Source of the DNA: Clostridiales bacterium
Lineage (GTDB): Bacteria; Bacillota; Clostridia; Oscillospirales; Oscillospiraceae
Assembly (NCBI GenBank): GCA_019421975.1
Contig: JAHZEE010000053.1
Location: forward strand, 1 to 8,807
DNA length: 8,807 bases
Reading direction: 5' to 3'
The position numbers were made by a program, and so were the translations under genes. Below are positions 6,520 to 8,807 of the stretch, in pieces. How positions within the stretch are numbered: position 1 is the stretch's first letter; every line of letters begins with the position of its first letter. The notes under the pieces were generated by a model. It saw only the letters and a program-made list of their open reading frames with translations, had not been told where the DNA came from and did no database searches.

Positions 6520-7410
6520 ATGGCGATCAGAACGGATCTGGCCCTGGAAGCGAGAACGCTGTGGCAGGAGTCGGTGGGAAAGACCAGCGAGCTTGCAGGC
6601 GTAAAAGCGCGGGAGTTCCAGCTGCAGGGCCTGGATGTGACAGAGGTGCAGATTTTGGATGAACAGGGCGCAGAGGCCCTGCAGAAGCCCGTGGGGCGAT
6701 ACCTGACCCTGGAAATTGAAAACGATCACCGGCGCGAGGAGGCAAAGCTCAATCAGGCCTCAGAGGCCCTTGCGCAGACGCTGGGGAGCCTGCTGAGGCT
6801 GGAGCGGACAGACCAGGTGCTGGTGGTGGGGCTGGGAAATCCGGCGGTGACGCCGGACGCGCTGGGCCCCAAGACCCTGAACTATGTGCTGGTCACCCGG
6901 CACCTCATCGAGCAGATGCCGGAACAGTTCAGCATGTTCCGGCCGGTCAGCGCGCTGGCGCCCGGCGTGCTGGGGACGACCGGCCTGGAGAGCGTGGAGG
7001 TGGTCCGCGGCGTCATTGAACACGCAGCGCCGACCCATGTGATTGTGATTGACGCGCTGGCCTCCAGGGATCCGGCCAGGGTCTGCTCGACCATCCAGCT
7101 GGCCGACACCGGGATTGTGCCGGGGTCCGGCATCGGCAACAGCCGCGAGGCGTTCAACCGGCAGAGCCTGGGCGTGCCGGTGATTGCCGTCGGCGTGCCG
7201 ACGGTGGTGGATGCGGCCACGCTGGTGACAGACTACCTGGAGCGAAACGGCCTGCAGGCGCCGGAGGACTCCCTGCGCCGCGGCCTGGTCGTGACCCCCA
7301 GCGACATCGATGCCAAAATCGGCCGCATGGCCAGAATCCTGGGACTGGGTATCAGCCGGGCCCTGCACCCGGAGCTCACAATCGCCGAGATTCAAAATTG
7401 TCTTGGATAA
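6520..7410 (+). CDS. gpr: GPR germination protease (spore endopeptidase)
   Basis: The MEROPS A25 endoprotease that cleaves small acid-soluble spore proteins early in germination. It is made in the forespore as a zymogen and self-processes, in Bacillus just after an (I/V)RTD sequence. Here IRTDLALEAR lies at the N-terminus. Conserved blocks: VLVVGLGNPAVTPDALGP with Asp113, VTRHLIEQMP, ALAPGVLGTTGLES, VIVIDALASRD with Asp178, STIQLADTGIVPGSGIGNSR, and LGVPVIAVGVPTVVDAATLV. Asp113 and Asp178 are 65 residues apart and likely match the essential aspartates reported near 127 and 193 in B. megaterium. From the ATG at 6520 the protein has 296 residues; AAAGAAGG (6503-6510) is 9 nt upstream. ATG 6511 directly abuts that site. 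GTG 6475 has AGGAG (6463-6467) at 7 nt and would give 311 residues. The short form is preferred because clostridial relatives, as I recall them, begin close to RTDLA. Confidence 0.95.
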   Translation: MAIRTDLALEARTLWQESVGKTSELAGVKAREFQLQGLDVTEVQILDEQGAEALQKPVGRYLTLEIENDHRREEAKLNQASEALAQTLGSLLRLERTDQVLVVGLGNPAVTPDALGPKTLNYVLVTRHLIEQMPEQFSMFRPVSALAPGVLGTTGLESVEVVRGVIEHAAPTHVIVIDALASRDPARVCSTIQLADTGIVPGSGIGNSREAFNRQSLGVPVIAVGVPTVVDAATLVTDYLERNGLQAPEDSLRRGLVVTPSDIDAKIGRMARILGLGISRALHPELTIAEIQNCLG

Positions 7411-7463
7411 TTTATGTCAACCTAATATACAAAACCAGCTGGAATGTTTTTCCACGGCGAAGC

Positions 7464-7490
7464 TTGTGCACAACTCTGTGGAATTGTGCA
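7464..7490. repeat. TTGTGCA pair spaced two helical turns
   Basis: TTGTGCACAA (7464-7473) is a perfect 10-bp palindrome. The word TTGTGCA recurs at 7484-7490, exactly 20 bp after the first copy, with TCTGTGGAA between them. Two sites on the same DNA face are typical of protein binding, but no regulator is recognised. Confidence 0.35.
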
Positions 7491-7600
7491 AAAACCATTT
7501 AAATATCAACCTTTAAATCAGCCGATCCTTTCAAAATGCACCAAAATAAAAATGGATAACAGCGCCGGAAAATCCGAATAAACCATAATATCCTTCCATT

Positions 7601-7616
7601 ATGTCGACATGTCGAC
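7601..7616. repeat. 14-bp perfect palindrome built from two ATGTCGAC repeats
   Basis: ATGTCGAC occurs twice in tandem (7601-7608, 7609-7616); the inner 14 bases, 7603-7616, form the perfect palindrome GTCGACATGTCGAC. Each TGTCGAC differs at one base from the Spo0A box TGTCGAA, but the 8-bp phasing is not the usual one for paired Spo0A boxes. It lies about 77 bp upstream of the pyrG -35 box and could be an operator. Confidence 0.35.
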
Positions 7617-7692
7617 TTTGCTAAAATCCACAACCTGGCGTGGGTCGATTTGCGAAAAACTACTAATGGTTGGGAAATGTGCCAATTGAACC

Positions 7693-7721
7693 TTGACTGC
7701 CATCTGCGTTGCGAGTAAAAT
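7693..7721 (+). promoter_or_regulatory. Sigma-A-type promoter of pyrG
   Basis: TTGACT (7693-7698) and TAAAAT (7716-7721) are exactly 17 bp apart; initiation near 7728-7729 leaves a leader of about 57 nt. In B. subtilis pyrG starts with a G-run and uses CTP-dependent G addition plus a leader terminator. Here GGGG lies at 7735-7738, too far from the -10 to be the likely start, and no terminator is seen, so that mechanism is not supported. A small 5-bp hairpin (7747-7764) sits just before the ribosome binding site. Confidence 0.7.
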
Positions 7722-7784
7722 AAACTAGAATTATGGGGAAGTATGCGCGGCAGGTTGTGGCCGCCAAGGAGGTTTATCACGAAG

Positions 7785-8807
7785 ATGGCAGTGAAGTATA
7801 TTTTTATTACAGGCGGTGTGGTTTCCGGTCTGGGAAAAGGCATCACCGCGGCGTCGCTCGGACGGCTGCTCAAGCAGCGTGGACTGAAGGTCACGCTGCA
7901 GAAATTTGACCCGTACCTCAATGTGGATCCGGGCACGATGAGCCCGTATCAGCACGGCGAGGTGTTCGTCACCGACGACGGCGCGGAGACGGACCTGGAC
8001 CTGGGCCACTATGAGCGCTTTACCGATGAGAATTTGACGGTCAACTCCAGCGTGACCTCCGGCAAGGTCTACTGGTCGGTGCTCAACCGGGAGCGCAACG
8101 GCGACTATCTGGGCGGCACCATCCAGGTAATCCCCCACATCACCAATGAGATCAAAGAGCGGATCTACCGCCTGGGGAAGATGGAGGCCACCGATGTGGT
8201 CATCACCGAGATCGGCGGCACAGTGGGCGATATCGAGTCCCAGCCGTTTCTGGAGGCCATCCGGCAGGTCGCCCATGAGGTCGGCCGGCAGGATGTCATG
8301 TACATCCATGTGAGCCTGGTGGTGTCGATTCCGGGCTCCAATGAGCTCAAGAGCAAGCCCACGCAGCACTCCTGCAAAGAGCTGCTGTCTCTGGGCATTC
8401 AGCCGGATGTGATTGTCTGCCGGGCGGACAGTGAGATTCCGGACGACATCATCCAGAAGATCTCCCTGTTCTGCAACATTCCGCCGGAAAATGTGATCCC
8501 CAACCTGACCGCGCCGATCCTCTATGAGGTGCCCCTGATGCTCGAGCAGGCGGGCATGGCCAATGTGGTCTGCAAGCGGCTGGGCCTGCCTGCGACGGAG
8601 CCGGATCTGGACGAGTGGTCCAGGATGGTGGTGCGGGCCAAAAACTGCAAGGACACTGTGACCATTGCGCTGGTGGGCAAGTATGTGGCGCTGCACGACG
8701 CCTATCTCAGCGTGGTGGAGGCGCTGACCCATGGCGGCATTGAAAACGATGTCAAGGTCGAGATCCGCTGGGTGGACTCGGAGCAGGTGGACAGCGCAAA
8801 TGTAAAG
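7785..8807 (+). CDS. pyrG: CTP synthase, N-terminal 341 residues
   Basis: The gene runs off the right edge, giving 341 of roughly 535-540 codons. CTP synthase aminates UTP to CTP with ATP and glutamine and forms tetramers and filaments in the cytosol. The synthetase domain is present: [19 protein letters not shown] with the P-loop (14-19), [40 protein letters not shown] (40-79) with Lys40, the tunnel gate His57 and Val60 and the Mg2+-binding acidic residues, [12 protein letters not shown] (141-152), and the UTP-binding [10 protein letters not shown] (187-196). The amidotransferase domain begins at VTIALVGKY (292-300) and its catalytic Cys lies outside the window. The ATG at 7785 is preceded by AAGGAGG (7766-7772) at a rather long 12 nt; no better start exists. 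Residues 180-186 (VSIPGSN) replace the usual PY.(K/R)A(A/S)G, an odd change in a conserved strand. Identity is certain. Confidence 0.97.
   Translation, partial: MAVKYIFITGGVVSGLGKGITAASLGRLLKQRGLKVTLQKFDPYLNVDPGTMSPYQHGEVFVTDDGAETDLDLGHYERFTDENLTVNSSVTSGKVYWSVLNRERNGDYLGGTIQVIPHITNEIKERIYRLGKMEATDVVITEIGGTVGDIESQPFLEAIRQVAHEVGRQDVMYIHVSLVVSIPGSNELKSKPTQHSCKELLSLGIQPDVIVCRADSEIPDDIIQKISLFCNIPPENVIPNLTAPILYEVPLMLEQAGMANVVCKRLGLPATEPDLDEWSRMVVRAKNCKDTVTIALVGKYVALHDAYLSVVEALTHGGIENDVKVEIRWVDSEQVDSANVK

Larger units (their letters stand above)
7411..7784. other. 374-base AT-rich, dyad-rich spacer between gpr and pyrG
   Basis: No gene is supported here; open frames are short or shadows of flanking genes and lack ribosome binding sites. 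G+C is about one third over 7491-7570 by hand count, far below the genes. It holds a palindrome TTGTGCACAA (7464-7473) with a second TTGTGCA 20 bp on (7484-7490), TTCCAC/GTGGAA arms (7450-7455, 7478-7483), TTTAAAT repeats (7498-7504, 7512-7518), a 6-bp hairpin CATAAT/ATTATG (7584-7603), a 14-bp palindrome (7603-7616), several imperfect DnaA-box-like words, and the pyrG promoter at the right end. No clear terminator follows gpr. Confidence 0.6.

Noticed and set aside
7728..7784. CTP-sensing reiterative-transcription attenuator of pyrG
   Set aside because: No G-run at the predicted start site and no terminator in the short leader.
7499..7936. A 145-codon minus-strand frame extending from pyrG into the AT-rich spacer
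   Set aside because: It starts inside pyrG antisense, has no ribosome binding site, and the spacer-derived part is compositionally random.
7731..8732. A 333-codon open frame on the minus strand opposite pyrG
   Set aside because: His/Arg-rich antisense shadow; the plus strand encodes unmistakable CTP synthase across the same bases.

Overview
The window looks like a core-genome segment of a GC-rich, spore-forming Bacillota, most likely a clostridial lineage such as Oscillospirales. The evidence is a spore germination protease (GPR), strong AGGAGG-type ribosome binding sites, an Asp23/Gls24-family gene, and the divergent rpsT/gpr pair that is also known from Bacillus subtilis. The coding regions mostly have G or C at third positions; the spacers are much richer in A+T. 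I see no phage, transposon, CRISPR, toxin-antitoxin or defence genes.

Layout. Five genes lie on the minus strand and are read right to left: rpsT (S20), recG, a glutamine-hydrolysing asparagine synthetase, gpmI (phosphoglycerate mutase), and the first 63 codons of an Asp23/Gls24-family gene that leaves the window at base 1. Two genes lie on the plus strand: gpr, divergent from rpsT, and pyrG (CTP synthase), whose first 341 codons run to the right edge.

Transcription. Five promoter-like hexamer pairs, each with exactly 17 bp spacing, sit in front of asp23, gpmI, recG, rpsT and pyrG. A strong hairpin with a seven-T tract separates rpsT from recG. asnB has no convincing promoter of its own and is probably read through from recG, across a long hairpin that contains its Shine-Dalgarno sequence. 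The genes act in separate housekeeping processes (translation, recombination repair, Asn and CTP synthesis, glycolysis, spore germination), so this is not one pathway.

The more unusual material is between the genes: a perfect 10-bp-arm dyad over the gpmI -10 box, a 48-codon ORF in the gpmI leader ending in an ATGA overlap with gpmI, alternative hairpins in that leader, the recG-asnB hairpin, and a 374-base AT-rich, dyad-rich spacer between gpr and pyrG. I found no convincing new multi-gene system.
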